A stretch of DNA of 64,000 nucleotides from positions 1 through 64,000 of the forward strand of contig NZ_VUNG01000005.1 of assembly GCF_009695775.1 (NCBI RefSeq), given 5' to 3'. The translations under genes were made by a program, and so were the position numbers. Position 1 is the stretch's first letter; each line of letters begins with the position of its first letter. Below are positions 43,139-52,320 of this stretch, piece after piece. The notes beneath the pieces are model-generated. The model made no database searches, had not been told where the DNA came from, and worked only from the letters and a program-made list of their open reading frames with translations. Origin of the DNA: Hallella mizrahii. GTDB taxonomy: Bacteria; Bacteroidota; Bacteroidia; Bacteroidales; Bacteroidaceae.

Positions 43139-46030
43139 ATGCTATATAAAAGTTATTTCGTTTTTGCTCTGTTGCTTTTCCCTGGTACGCAGACCTTTGC
43201 ACAGAATGCTGTTTATCAGGAAAAAGCCAAGAAGGATTTGAATGCATACTTCGTCTCATATCAGGCAAAACAGACTGACTTTTCCAGTCAGCCTCGACTC
43301 AAGGAGCTGCGCATCGACGATAAGCAACGGAAGGTTACCGTCGTACCAGACCCTTCCTTCGCTCAGCAAGAACTCAACGATAAGCAAATTGGCAAAATCT
43401 ACAAGAAAGTTCGACATCTGCTTCCAAAGGTTTACCGCGACTACGACCTCAGCATCGTCGTTTCGGGATTGCCGCTTGAGAACTATGACACAGACTTTAC
43501 CTCGCTGTCCGGCAATTCGCTTTGGGGAAAGATCCATTACGACGGCCAGCCTTGGGTCAGCAATGCATCGCGCCCCTTCCGTATTACCCATGGACTTTAT
43601 AACCGTCATCTGGTAGTGTGGGCCTCGCATGGCCGCTATTATGACGCGAAGAAAGGACAATGGCAATGGCAGCGTCCGCCGCTGTTCGGCACTTGCGAGG
43701 ATCTCTTCACCGAGACGATCGTCCTTCCTTATCTCATACCTATGTTGGAAAATGCGGGAGCTGTCGTATACACACCGCGAGAGAGGGACTTGCAGACCGA
43801 AGAGTATATCGTGGACAACGACGGTGTCAACGCTCCCGGATACTCCGAATCGGATGGTGGCAAACAATGGTACAACTGTCCGCGGTCGGGCTTCGCATAC
43901 CGACTGGGCAACTATGTCGACGGGCAAAACCCCTTCAAGGACGGTACTGTCCGGATGGCGAAGACCACAAAAAAAGGTGATGGCACCTACACGCTATGGC
44001 AGCCCAGATTCCATAAGGCGGGACGCTATGCCGTGTATGTCAGCTATCAGACGGTCGACAAGAGTGTGGACGACGCGCATTATGTCGTCTTCCACAAAGG
44101 ACAGGCCACGGAGGTGCGCGTCAACCAGCAGATGGGCGGCGGCACATGGGTCTATCTTGGCACCTTCGACTTTGGAGAGGGAAAAAGTATCGACAACTGT
44201 GTCATGCTCACCAACCAGAGCAAGCGCCGAGGCGTTGTCACCGCCGATGCCGTGCGCTTCGGTGGTGGTATGGGCAATATCTCACGTGGCGGTGTCACCA
44301 GCGGATTGCCACGCGTCCTGGAAGGCTCCAGATATTTCTGTCAGTGGGCGGGTGCTCCTTATAATATATATAGCAGCCGGGGAGGTACCGACGACTACGC
44401 CGATGACATCAACAGCCGCTCGCGTATGCTCAACTGGCTGGCAGGGGGCTCTGTCTATGTACCAACTGTTGAAGGCGAACACGTGCCCTTCGAGTTATCG
44501 TTGGCCGTTCACAGTGACGCTGGCTATGCACCCAACGGCAAAGACCTCGTTGGTTCCCTGGCCATCTGCACCACTAACTACAACGATGGTCAACTTTCCT
44601 CTGGACTCACACGGCAGGCTTCCAAGATGCTGGCCAAGGACCTTCTCGACAATCTCACGCGCGATCTTACTTATAAATATGGTAATTGGGCCAGACGATA
44701 CATTTGGGACCGCAACTATTCCGAGACCCGTGTGCCCGAAGTGCCCTCGGCGATCCTTGAGATGCTGTCACACCAGAACTTCCCCGACATGAAGCTGGCT
44801 CAGGATCCACACTTCAAATTCACCCTCGCCCGATCGGTCTATAAGACGCTCGCCCGCTATGTCAACACAATGCACGGACGCCCCACGATCATCGAGCCTC
44901 TGCCGCCCAAGGATCCTGCCGTCACCATCAACAACCGTCAACAGGCACACGTCTCATGGGTAGTGCAAGACGATCCGCAGGAGCCATCCGCACATCCCGA
45001 CTATTTCGTCCTCTACACAGCCATCGGAAAGGGCGGTTACGACAATGGGCAGAAAGTAAAGACCACATCTGTCGACCTCGACGTGAAGCCTGGCGTGCTC
45101 TACAGATTCAAGATCACAGCCATCAACCGTGGCGGCGAGAGCTTCCCCTCTGAAGAAATTGCCCTTTTCACTCAATCGGGATCTCAGAAAAGCATTCTCG
45201 TCGTCAATGGCTTCCACCGACTCTCAGCCCCTACCGTCATCGACAACAACAGCCAACAGGGCTTCGACATGAAAGATGACATAGGAGTAAGCTATGGGCC
45301 GACGATCGGATGGCTGGGCTATCAGCAGAGTTTCAACAAGAGCCGCATTGGACGCGAAAGCTCTGACGGACTCGGATATACCGACGAGAGCCTTGCCGGA
45401 AAGGTCATCGCAGGCAACAATCTCGATGCATCAACAGCACATGTCGAGGCCATTGCTGGTTCTGGGAAATACAATGTCGTCAGCTGTTCCTCCCACGCTG
45501 TGGAGACCAGACGGGTGGCACTCCATGACTTCGATGCCGTCGACATGGTGCTGGGACTGGAGAAATACTCTCCCGACGCATTGGTCTACGACAAGACTTT
45601 TACCGACAACATCCAAAAGCAACTCACAGCCTACACCAAAAGTGGTGGTAAACTCTTGGTTAGCGGAGCCTATGTAGGAGCAGACATGACGGGAAGCAAA
45701 GAATCAGACTGGCTGTCCGGCACGCTGAAGGTCAACTACTCTGGCTCACTCAGAACCGACACCTTGCAGGGAGTCAACGGGCTGCAACAGAACTTCGACT
45801 TCTATCGCACTCCCAATGCCGACCACTATGCGGCTACACACGCTGATATTCTTCAGCCTGCCGATGGTGCCGTCTGCGCCATGCAGTACAGCAATGGCTA
45901 TTCCGCGGCCGTAGCCTATAAAGGCAATGACTACCGCTCCTTCACGATGGCCTTTCCCTTCGAATGCATTATCGACAAGAACATGCAACGACGCTTAATG
46001 ACCGGCATCCTGAACTTCCTGTTGAAGTAA
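43139..46030 (+). CDS. Exported amidase-type protein with golvesin and FN3 domains ('xanthan lyase')
   Basis: A 963-residue protein with signal peptide (cleavage near TFAQN). An N-terminal domain precedes an Amidase_3-like zinc hydrolase fold split by an insertion: VVWASHGR, CEDLFTETIVLPYLI, SLAVHSDAG and VPSAILEMLSHQNF supply the expected His/Glu set. The insertion (about 255-385; FHKAGRYAVYVSYQT, VTADAVRFGGG) is a golvesin-C-like beta-sandwich. An FN3 domain (about 610-690) and a C-terminal alpha/beta domain (SILVVNGFHRLS, GGKLLVSGAYVGADM) follow. Such proteins are often labelled xanthan lyase, but peptidoglycan amidase activity fits the motifs better. Confidence 0.85.
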   Translation: MLYKSYFVFALLLFPGTQTFAQNAVYQEKAKKDLNAYFVSYQAKQTDFSSQPRLKELRIDDKQRKVTVVPDPSFAQQELNDKQIGKIYKKVRHLLPKVYRDYDLSIVVSGLPLENYDTDFTSLSGNSLWGKIHYDGQPWVSNASRPFRITHGLYNRHLVVWASHGRYYDAKKGQWQWQRPPLFGTCEDLFTETIVLPYLIPMLENAGAVVYTPRERDLQTEEYIVDNDGVNAPGYSESDGGKQWYNCPRSGFAYRLGNYVDGQNPFKDGTVRMAKTTKKGDGTYTLWQPRFHKAGRYAVYVSYQTVDKSVDDAHYVVFHKGQATEVRVNQQMGGGTWVYLGTFDFGEGKSIDNCVMLTNQSKRRGVVTADAVRFGGGMGNISRGGVTSGLPRVLEGSRYFCQWAGAPYNIYSSRGGTDDYADDINSRSRMLNWLAGGSVYVPTVEGEHVPFELSLAVHSDAGYAPNGKDLVGSLAICTTNYNDGQLSSGLTRQASKMLAKDLLDNLTRDLTYKYGNWARRYIWDRNYSETRVPEVPSAILEMLSHQNFPDMKLAQDPHFKFTLARSVYKTLARYVNTMHGRPTIIEPLPPKDPAVTINNRQQAHVSWVVQDDPQEPSAHPDYFVLYTAIGKGGYDNGQKVKTTSVDLDVKPGVLYRFKITAINRGGESFPSEEIALFTQSGSQKSILVVNGFHRLSAPTVIDNNSQQGFDMKDDIGVSYGPTIGWLGYQQSFNKSRIGRESSDGLGYTDESLAGKVIAGNNLDASTAHVEAIAGSGKYNVVSCSSHAVETRRVALHDFDAVDMVLGLEKYSPDALVYDKTFTDNIQKQLTAYTKSGGKLLVSGAYVGADMTGSKESDWLSGTLKVNYSGSLRTDTLQGVNGLQQNFDFYRTPNADHYAATHADILQPADGAVCAMQYSNGYSAAVAYKGNDYRSFTMAFPFECIIDKNMQRRLMTGILNFLLK

Positions 46031-46077
46031 ACAACATAACCATTACTCTAAAGAAGTTAATTTCAAAACAATACATT

Positions 46078-46410
46078 ATGAAAATACAAGCAAACCATTC
46101 CGGTACCCGCAGTATCGAGATCAGCGAGAAACATTTTAAGACCATAGAGAAATACTCTCTCTTAGACAACCTCGTTGACAGTAACGGCATCATAGACGAG
46201 CCCGTTCTGGACAAGTTGAAGTTCAACGTGCGATCAATGTTGGAGTCAGAGACCATGAAAGACAACGACCTTCTTGACCTCTGCTTGGATGTCATCTACA
46301 ATAATAATATGAAGGCGTTTGGCCTACAGCAACTTGTCGAAGCCTACAAGCAATGGAAGGCAGCCCAACCAGCGGCAGACGATAACGATCCGCAAAACGT
46401 CACCGACTAA
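46078..46410 (+). CDS. Small conserved protein, unknown function
   Basis: 110 residues from the ATG at 46078; the open frame extends upstream into the previous gene but without homology. It looks soluble and mainly helical (SEKHFKTIEKYSLLDNLVDS, LLDLCLDVIYNNNMKAFGLQ, LVEAYKQWKAAQPAADDNDP). It lies 48 bp after the large amidase gene and 28 bp before ygiQ. I do not recognise a domain. Confidence 0.65.
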   Translation: MKIQANHSGTRSIEISEKHFKTIEKYSLLDNLVDSNGIIDEPVLDKLKFNVRSMLESETMKDNDLLDLCLDVIYNNNMKAFGLQQLVEAYKQWKAAQPAADDNDPQNVTD

Positions 46411-46437
46411 ACAATAGTTCTGACACATAATTACGAT

Positions 46438-48609
46438 ATGACGCAGAAATATCAGCTGACAGACTTCCTACCCACAACACGCAAGGAATGCGAGTTGCGT
46501 GGGTGGGATGAGCTCGACGTGATTCTCTTTTCCGGTGATGCCTATGTCGACCACCCTTCGTTCGGCGCGGCTGTCATCGGCCGTCTCCTTGAAGCTAAAG
46601 GCTATAAGGTGGCCATAGTCCCCCAACCCGATTGGCATGGTGACTACCGAGACTTCAAGAAACTTGGACGGCCACGTCTTTTCTTTGCTGTGTCAGCCGG
46701 TGCTATGGACTCCATGGTCAACCGCTACACGGCCAACCGACGTATGCGGCACGATGATGCTTACAGTCCTGATGCACGCCATGACATGCGACCGGATTAC
46801 CCCAGCATCGTTTATACCAAGATTCTTAAGCAGCTCTTTCCCGACGTGCCCGTAGTCTTGGGCGGAATCGAAGCGTCCATGCGACGGCTCACCCACTACG
46901 ACTATTGGCAGGACCGGTTGATGAAATGCATCCTCTGCGACAGCGGGGCGGACATGATCCTCTATGGCATGGGGGAGAAAAATACGATACAGCTCTGCCA
47001 TGAGCTCGAAGAGGGACGCAACATCAAGGACATCCATGACATCCCACAAACGGTCTATCTCTGCAAGCAGGAAGACATCCCGGGAGGCATCAGCGACGAC
47101 GACATCGTGCTCCACTCTCACGAGGAATGTCTGCAAAGCAAGAAAGCTGAGGCTGAGAACTTCCGCCATATCGAGGAAGAGTCCAACAAGATGCACGCCC
47201 AGCGACTGTTACAGGCTGTCGACGGCAAGTTCGCTGTTGTCAATCCTCCCTATCCTCCTCTGACAACGGAAGAGGTGGACGAGGCTTACGACCTGCCCTA
47301 CACGCGGTTGCCGCATCCCAAATACAAAGGCAAGACGATACCAGCCTACGAGATGATCAAGTTCTCGATCAATCTACATCGCGGCTGTTTCGGCGGCTGT
47401 GCCTTTTGTACCATCTCAGCTCATCAGGGCAAGTTCATCGCCTGCCGCTCCAAGGCGAGCATCCTTCGCGAAGCACGTCAGGTCATTGCCATGGACGGCT
47501 TCAAAGGATACATCTCGGATCTCGGTGGGCCGTCTGCCAACATGTATGGCATGGGCGGACGCAACAAAAAAGCCTGTGAGCACTGCAAGCGGCCCTCGTG
47601 CATCAACCCTCAGATCTGTCCCAATCTCAACACGGATCTCTCACGCCTGCTTGACATCTACCATGCCGTCGACGCGTTGCCCGGTGTGAAGAAGAGTTTT
47701 ATCGGCAGTGGCGTGCGTTATGATCTCTTGCTCCATAAGAGTAAGGACGAGAAAGCCAACGAAGCCGCAAGACAGTATACCCGGGAGCTTATTACTCGTC
47801 ATGTCAGCGGACGCTTGAAGGTTGCCCCCGAACACACCTCTGACCGTGTATTAAAACTCATGCGTAAGCCATCATTTGAGCAGTTCTATGAGTTTAAGCG
47901 CATATTCGACCGTATCAACAAAGAGGAGGGGCTGAAAGAGCAGATCATACCTTATTTTATTAGCAGCCATCCGGGCTGTCAAGAAGAAGACATGGCAGAG
48001 CTTGCTGTCATCACCAAAGATTTGGACTTTCACCTTGAACAGGTGCAGGATTTTACGCCCACGCCGATGACCGTCAGCACCGAAACATGGTATACAGGCT
48101 ACGATCCTTATACTCTCGAACCGGTCTTCTCTGCCAAGACACCACGTGAGAAGCTGGCGCAGCGGCAGTTCTTCTTCTGGTATAAACCCGAAGAGCGGCA
48201 GTCTATTGAGCGTGAGCTGCGTCGTATCGGACGCCCCGACTTAATAAAGAAACTCTACAACGGTGCTCCCTACCGCGGTCATGTTCATTACGACAGCAAG
48301 GCCATCGGCAGCACACCCGAGGAAGCCGCTCATCAGCCAAGCGGCAGAAGAGACCGCAACCAAAGACATCACGACAACAGACAACCCTATAGTGCGAAAG
48401 TCAATGGGGAAAGAAAATTCGAAGACAAGCCTTACGATAGAAGAAAATTCGACGACAAGCCTTACGATGGTAGAAGAAACAACGAAAGACGGAGCAGCGA
48501 CAAACGGAATGGCGGCAAACGAAACAGCGATCAACGCAATGACGACAAGCGCAAATCGTTCAACCCTAACTTCACGCCCAACGGCAAGTTCAAAGGCCGT
48601 CGTCGTTGA
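46438..48609 (+). CDS. YgiQ-family radical SAM protein with Arg/Asp-rich repeat tail
   Basis: A 723-residue YgiQ-type protein. The N-terminal domain has LDVILFSGDAYVDHPSFGAA and FFAVSAGAMDSMVNRYTANR; VVLGGIEASMRRLTHYDYW follows. The radical SAM core has HRGCFGGCAFC (CxxxCxxC cluster motif, about residues 317-324) and KVAPEHTSDRVLKLMRKP; QDFTPTPMTVSTETWYTGYD is family-specific. From about 640 the protein becomes a low-complexity, highly charged tail with an imperfect repeat (KPYDRRKFDD, KPYDGRRN). The substrate is unknown; the tail suggests RNA or ribosome contact by inference. The next gene starts inside its 3' end. Confidence 0.9.
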   Translation: MTQKYQLTDFLPTTRKECELRGWDELDVILFSGDAYVDHPSFGAAVIGRLLEAKGYKVAIVPQPDWHGDYRDFKKLGRPRLFFAVSAGAMDSMVNRYTANRRMRHDDAYSPDARHDMRPDYPSIVYTKILKQLFPDVPVVLGGIEASMRRLTHYDYWQDRLMKCILCDSGADMILYGMGEKNTIQLCHELEEGRNIKDIHDIPQTVYLCKQEDIPGGISDDDIVLHSHEECLQSKKAEAENFRHIEEESNKMHAQRLLQAVDGKFAVVNPPYPPLTTEEVDEAYDLPYTRLPHPKYKGKTIPAYEMIKFSINLHRGCFGGCAFCTISAHQGKFIACRSKASILREARQVIAMDGFKGYISDLGGPSANMYGMGGRNKKACEHCKRPSCINPQICPNLNTDLSRLLDIYHAVDALPGVKKSFIGSGVRYDLLLHKSKDEKANEAARQYTRELITRHVSGRLKVAPEHTSDRVLKLMRKPSFEQFYEFKRIFDRINKEEGLKEQIIPYFISSHPGCQEEDMAELAVITKDLDFHLEQVQDFTPTPMTVSTETWYTGYDPYTLEPVFSAKTPREKLAQRQFFFWYKPEERQSIERELRRIGRPDLIKKLYNGAPYRGHVHYDSKAIGSTPEEAAHQPSGRRDRNQRHHDNRQPYSAKVNGERKFEDKPYDRRKFDDKPYDGRRNNERRSSDKRNGGKRNSDQRNDDKRKSFNPNFTPNGKFKGRRR

Positions 48610-49414
48610 GCAAGCGCTCACCGGCAAGCACTCACCGGCAGACTGTGAGGATGGCATCGTCGTGGCAGACAACTATATTGCTGTCATCGACGGCAGTACG
48701 AGTAAAACACCAAAACATTACCATCCGACCATGCGCAATGGACGTTATGCCATGACGCTCATTAGCAACTTTCTGCGCCAGGCTCCTGCCTCGCTAAGTG
48801 TCACCGAGTTCTGCAACCGTGTCACGCAAGTCATCCACCAGGCTTATCCTTTGGATGACTCACAGCCTCGCCGCTCGCCCGAGCAACGGCTGTGCGCCAG
48901 TGCTGTGGTCTGTAGTCTTCTGCGAAAGGAAATTTGGATGATCGGCGACTGCCAGTGCATGGTCGACGGACACCTCTACACCAACGACAAGCCGTCGGAA
49001 GCAACGATGGCTGAGGAGCGCAGCCGTCTCTTCCCCACCCTGCAGACAGAGCATCCCGACATGGTAAGGGACGGGCGAATCGTCCACGACTATGCACGTG
49101 ACGCCATTCTCCCGAAGCTCATCGCGAGCATGCAAGGCGAGAACCGCACCTATGCTGTCATCGATGGCTTCGACATCTTCATGCCGGGTGTCAAGGTGAT
49201 CACGTTGAGACAGGACGAGCCTCACGACATCGTGTTGGCGAGCGACGGTTATCCCTTTCTCCGCCCCACACTAAAAGACAGTGAGAATGCCCTGAGAGAG
49301 CAGATTGCCAACGACCCTTATAATATCCACACGTTCAAAGCCACCAAAGGACTCATGCAGGGCAACGTGTCCTTTGACGATCGGGCATTGATTAGATTCA
49401 GATTAAGTAAATAG
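48539..49414 (+). CDS. Conserved Bacteroidales protein, PP2C-like features, unknown function
   Basis: The frame is open from 48263, but homology-like sequence starts around GKHSPADCEDGIVVADNYIA (48625). The ATG at 48539 (291 codons, 71-bp overlap with ygiQ) is the closest start; the true one may differ. Motifs: AVIDGSTSKT, CASAVVCSLLRKEIWMIGDC, DEPHDIVLASDGYPFLRPTL. The D-G-S-T, GDC and ASDG order is reminiscent of PP2C-type phosphatases, but the family is unassigned to my knowledge. It is followed by short AT-rich repeats and truA. Confidence 0.7.
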   Translation: MTTSANRSTLTSRPTASSKAVVVEQALTGKHSPADCEDGIVVADNYIAVIDGSTSKTPKHYHPTMRNGRYAMTLISNFLRQAPASLSVTEFCNRVTQVIHQAYPLDDSQPRRSPEQRLCASAVVCSLLRKEIWMIGDCQCMVDGHLYTNDKPSEATMAEERSRLFPTLQTEHPDMVRDGRIVHDYARDAILPKLIASMQGENRTYAVIDGFDIFMPGVKVITLRQDEPHDIVLASDGYPFLRPTLKDSENALREQIANDPYNIHTFKATKGLMQGNVSFDDRALIRFRLSK

Positions 49415-49459
49415 TCAGATTAGATTAAGCAAATAATCAGATTAGATTAAGCAAACAAT
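49393..49459. repeat. Three ~22-bp AT-rich tandem repeats between two genes
   Basis: CAGATTAGATTAAGCAAATA occurs at 49416 and 49438; a diverged copy overlaps the last codons of the upstream gene (49393-49415). This looks like amplification of the gene's 3' end. Confidence 0.75.
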
Positions 49460-49463
49460 ATAT

Positions 49464-50192
49464 ATGAGAATATTCCTTTGGCTGAGTTTCGACGGCACAG
49501 CTTACCATGGCTGGCAAATACAACCCAACGGCATGTCAGTGCAGGAAAAAGTGCAGCAGTGTCTGAGCACATTGCTCAGTCAACCGATTGCAGTGACTGG
49601 AGCCGGACGCACAGACGCCGGCGTCCACGCCCGTACAATGGTTTGTCACTTCGACATCGACAAGGAGCTCAACACTGACCAACTCTGCTACCGCCTCAAC
49701 CGAATCTTGCCACGCGACATCAGCTGCGGGCGTGCCGAGCATGTTAGTGATGAGATGCATGCACGCTTCTCAGCCAAACGACGTACCTACCGTTATTTCA
49801 TTCACACACAGCGCGATCCCTTCCTCCGTCACTACTCTGTGGAGACCCACTGGAAACTCGATTTCGAGATGATGAACGAGGCCGCTCTGTGGCTCACCAC
49901 CCAGAACGACTTTAAAGCTTTCTGCAAGGCTGGTGCTGACAACAAAACCACGCTCTGTCAGGTCACCACAGCCCAATGGGTAAGCACGTCACCAACGACG
50001 TGGTATTTCGAGATTGCCGCCAACCGTTTTCTCCGCAATATGGTGCGGGCTGTGGTGGGCACGCTCTTCGAGGTAGGCCGTCACCGCATGACACTGGAGC
50101 AGTTCCGAGAGGTGGTGGCCACTGGCACTCGCTCCGATGCCGGTGAGTCGATGCCTGCCCACGGGTTGTTTCTTTGGGACATCGAATACTAA
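49464..50192 (+). CDS. truA: tRNA pseudouridine(38-40) synthase TruA
   Basis: A 242-residue enzyme modifying the anticodon stem of many tRNAs. FLWLSFDGTAYHGWQIQPN at the start, catalytic Asp in VTGAGRTDAGVHAR (about residue 52), FSAKRRTYRYFIHT, and the C-terminal FLRNMVRAVVGTLFEVG. Full length. It starts 4 bp after the AT-rich repeat block and converges on the EamA transporter gene. Confidence 0.96.
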   Translation: MRIFLWLSFDGTAYHGWQIQPNGMSVQEKVQQCLSTLLSQPIAVTGAGRTDAGVHARTMVCHFDIDKELNTDQLCYRLNRILPRDISCGRAEHVSDEMHARFSAKRRTYRYFIHTQRDPFLRHYSVETHWKLDFEMMNEAALWLTTQNDFKAFCKAGADNKTTLCQVTTAQWVSTSPTTWYFEIAANRFLRNMVRAVVGTLFEVGRHRMTLEQFREVVATGTRSDAGESMPAHGLFLWDIEY

Positions 50193-50213
50193 ATCCTTCG
50201 CTTAGTCAAAGGT

Positions 50214-51131
50214 CTATTTACTGCCGATATAGAGAAATACCATACCGAGCAGCACGAGAGCCAGATCAAGTGCCTTGGCCTTGAGATTATGCTCATGGAA
50301 GACAAGGGCACCAAAGAGAAAGCTCACCAATACACTGCCACGGCGAATCATCGACACGATGGAGATCATCGCACCCGGCAGGCTCAGCGCATAGAAGTAG
50401 ACAAAGTCAGCAGCACAGAGAAAGACACTGATGCCGATGATCGACCAATGCCAGCGAAAAGGTGTAGTTTTCTTATGGGTAGGCCACCACAGCAAGAGTA
50501 GCATGACAAGCATCAACCCCATCTGATAGATGTTGTACCAAGACTGCACGGCCATGCGATCTATGCCAATGCCGCCGGCCGCCGGTGATGCCATCAGATA
50601 TTTGTCATAGAGTCCACTGATCGCACCCAAAACAGCAGCGAGCACGATAGCCCATATCCATCGGTTGTGTTTGAAGTCGATACCCTCACGCCGTCCCGAA
50701 CGGCTCAGCATCAGGAAAGAGGCCACAGCTAACAGCACACCTATCCACTGCCACACGTTGAGCTGTTCGCCATAGACAAGCATAGCACCCACGAGCACCA
50801 TCACCGGGCGTGTGGCATTGATTGGGCCCACAATCGTCAGTGGCAGGTGCTTCATACCGAAGTAACCAAAGATCCAACTAGACAAAACAATAAAACTCTT
50901 CAGGATGATATACTTGTGCATCTCCCATCCTCCTGTAGCAACATGAAAGATGCTCCCGTCAAGACAGGAAGTCGTAGCCGAGAGGATGATGAAGGGCAGG
51001 AAGATAAGAGAAGAAAAAACAGTGTTGAGAAACAACACGGGGATTACCGCATTGCCATTGAGCGACTTTTTCTTAAATGAGTCGTAGAAGCCCAACAGGG
51101 TAGCGGACATAAATGCTAAAAACAACCACAT
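50214..51131 (-). CDS. EamA/DMT-family transporter
   Basis: A 305-residue inner-membrane protein with about ten hydrophobic segments in two EamA halves: MWLFLAFMSATLLGFYDSFK, GPINATRPVMVLVGAMLVYG (end of half one) and VSMIRRGSVLVSFLFGALVF followed by DLALVLLGMVFLYIGS (end of half two). DMT-superfamily members export or import metabolites; the substrate cannot be inferred. A consensus -7 box lies upstream at 51178-51186. Confidence 0.9.
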   Translation of the reverse strand: MWLFLAFMSATLLGFYDSFKKKSLNGNAVIPVLFLNTVFSSLIFLPFIILSATTSCLDGSIFHVATGGWEMHKYIILKSFIVLSSWIFGYFGMKHLPLTIVGPINATRPVMVLVGAMLVYGEQLNVWQWIGVLLAVASFLMLSRSGRREGIDFKHNRWIWAIVLAAVLGAISGLYDKYLMASPAAGGIGIDRMAVQSWYNIYQMGLMLVMLLLLWWPTHKKTTPFRWHWSIIGISVFLCAADFVYFYALSLPGAMISIVSMIRRGSVLVSFLFGALVFHEHNLKAKALDLALVLLGMVFLYIGSK

Positions 51132-51177
51132 GGGAATGAGTTCTGTTACTTATTATAGTTATACTCTCAAATATACG

Positions 51178-51186
51178 GCAAAGTTA
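51178..51186 (-). promoter_or_regulatory. -7 element of the EamA transporter gene
   Basis: TAACTTTGC on the minus strand, 47 bp before the start. Confidence 0.55.
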
Positions 51187-51362
51187 CAACAAAAATTTAA
51201 GGTGAGTGGCATTCTGTACGGAAATAATTGTCTATATCATTCATTACAAACATGATTTTCCTAACCTCATGCCATCATCATATTGACTTCTCATGTTTAG
51301 GAAGTAAAAACACACTCTACTCTCAAAACTTAAGTTAGTTACTCCTACCCGGAAATCTATTA

Positions 51363-51479
51363 GGTTGTATAGAGAAAAGATACAAAAAACAAGAAAAGCA
51401 GCATTGGTTTACAAAATGGCAGAGAAAATCTCTTCTTTTTATCTCAAAAGTCTCTATACAAGAGAGAGGGGGACAATGC
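51363..51479. other. Interleaved inverted repeats in a gene-free region (possible structured RNA or pseudoknot)
   Basis: 51187-51552 has no supported gene. Inside it, TTGTATAGAGA (51363-51373) pairs perfectly with 51449-51459, and CAGCATTG (51397-51404) pairs with 51472-51479. The pairs interleave, as in a pseudoknot. A small GAGA/TCTC hairpin lies in between. No promoter or terminator is obvious for such an RNA. Confidence 0.3.
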
Positions 51480-51552
51480 TGTGAGTAGTTATACAAACAG
51501 ATCTATGTCGCCAATAATTGTTAAACCTTCTTGTCGTCCGCAAGGTTTTGAC

Positions 51553-51560
51553 TAACTTTG
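51553..51560 (+). promoter_or_regulatory. -7 element of the HAD hydrolase gene
   Basis: TAACTTTG lies 65 bp before the ATG at 51626. TTG-containing -33 candidates lie near 51533. Confidence 0.45.
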
Positions 51561-51625
51561 TAGCATAGGAGTCAGAAATAGCAGTTCACTTAGAAAGCAA
51601 GAAACACAATAAGATTTTATCGCTG

Positions 51626-52234
51626 ATGAATTACAAAAATATCATATTTGATTTGGGCAATGTCCTTGTCAAGCTCGACGAGGCTGCTACGATGCGTGCG
51701 TTTGAGACCTTAGGCTGGCCGAAGAAGGATCATATTCGGGAGTATGCCGAGGGACTAAAGCTCTTCCAAGCAATGGGCGTTGGTCTGATGAGTAATCAAC
51801 AATTCTTTGATGCTTTCCGCGCGACAACTCATTCCAATGTCACCGACCAGCAGATCACCGAGGCCACCAATGCTATGCTACTATATATCCCCGAAGAGAA
51901 AAAAAGCAAGTTGTTGCAACTGAGAAAAGAGGGACACCGTGTTTTTCTGCTCAGCAATACCATTGACCTACACTGGCAATACTGCAAGAAAAATCTTTTC
52001 CCAATGGATCATTACGGCGTAGACGATTATTTCGAGAAAGCATTTCTCTCACAGGAGATGCACATGAAGAAGCCTGATGACGAAATCTTTCAGCAAGTCA
52101 TCAACGACGCAACAATAGATCCCAATGACACGCTCTTCATCGATGATCTGGAGGTGAACTGCGAAGCTGCGGAGCGCAATGGCATCCACGCTTTTCAGAA
52201 CAAGGATTTCGACGATTGGATGAAGCTATTCTGA
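51626..52234 (+). CDS. HAD-superfamily hydrolase (subfamily IA)
   Basis: A 202-residue cytosolic phosphatase-like protein. Motif I is IIFDLGNVLVKLDE, with the nucleophile Asp followed by the GNV form seen in YihX-like sugar-phosphate phosphatases; motif II is VFLLSNTID; motif III Lys lies in MHMKKPDDEIFQQVI; motif IV is DTLFIDDLEVNCEAAERNGI. A helical cap fills about residues 20-85. The substrate is unknown. Transcribed alone from the promoter at 51553 and convergent with the DUF4186 gene. Confidence 0.9.
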   Translation: MNYKNIIFDLGNVLVKLDEAATMRAFETLGWPKKDHIREYAEGLKLFQAMGVGLMSNQQFFDAFRATTHSNVTDQQITEATNAMLLYIPEEKKSKLLQLRKEGHRVFLLSNTIDLHWQYCKKNLFPMDHYGVDDYFEKAFLSQEMHMKKPDDEIFQQVINDATIDPNDTLFIDDLEVNCEAAERNGIHAFQNKDFDDWMKLF

Positions 52235-52320
52235 AAATCAAACAAGACAGATCCTGCAGTTTGCTCTAAAACAGTTCCGCAGACAGCATTTGGGGCTCAC
52301 TTCTGAATTTGCTCTCATCA

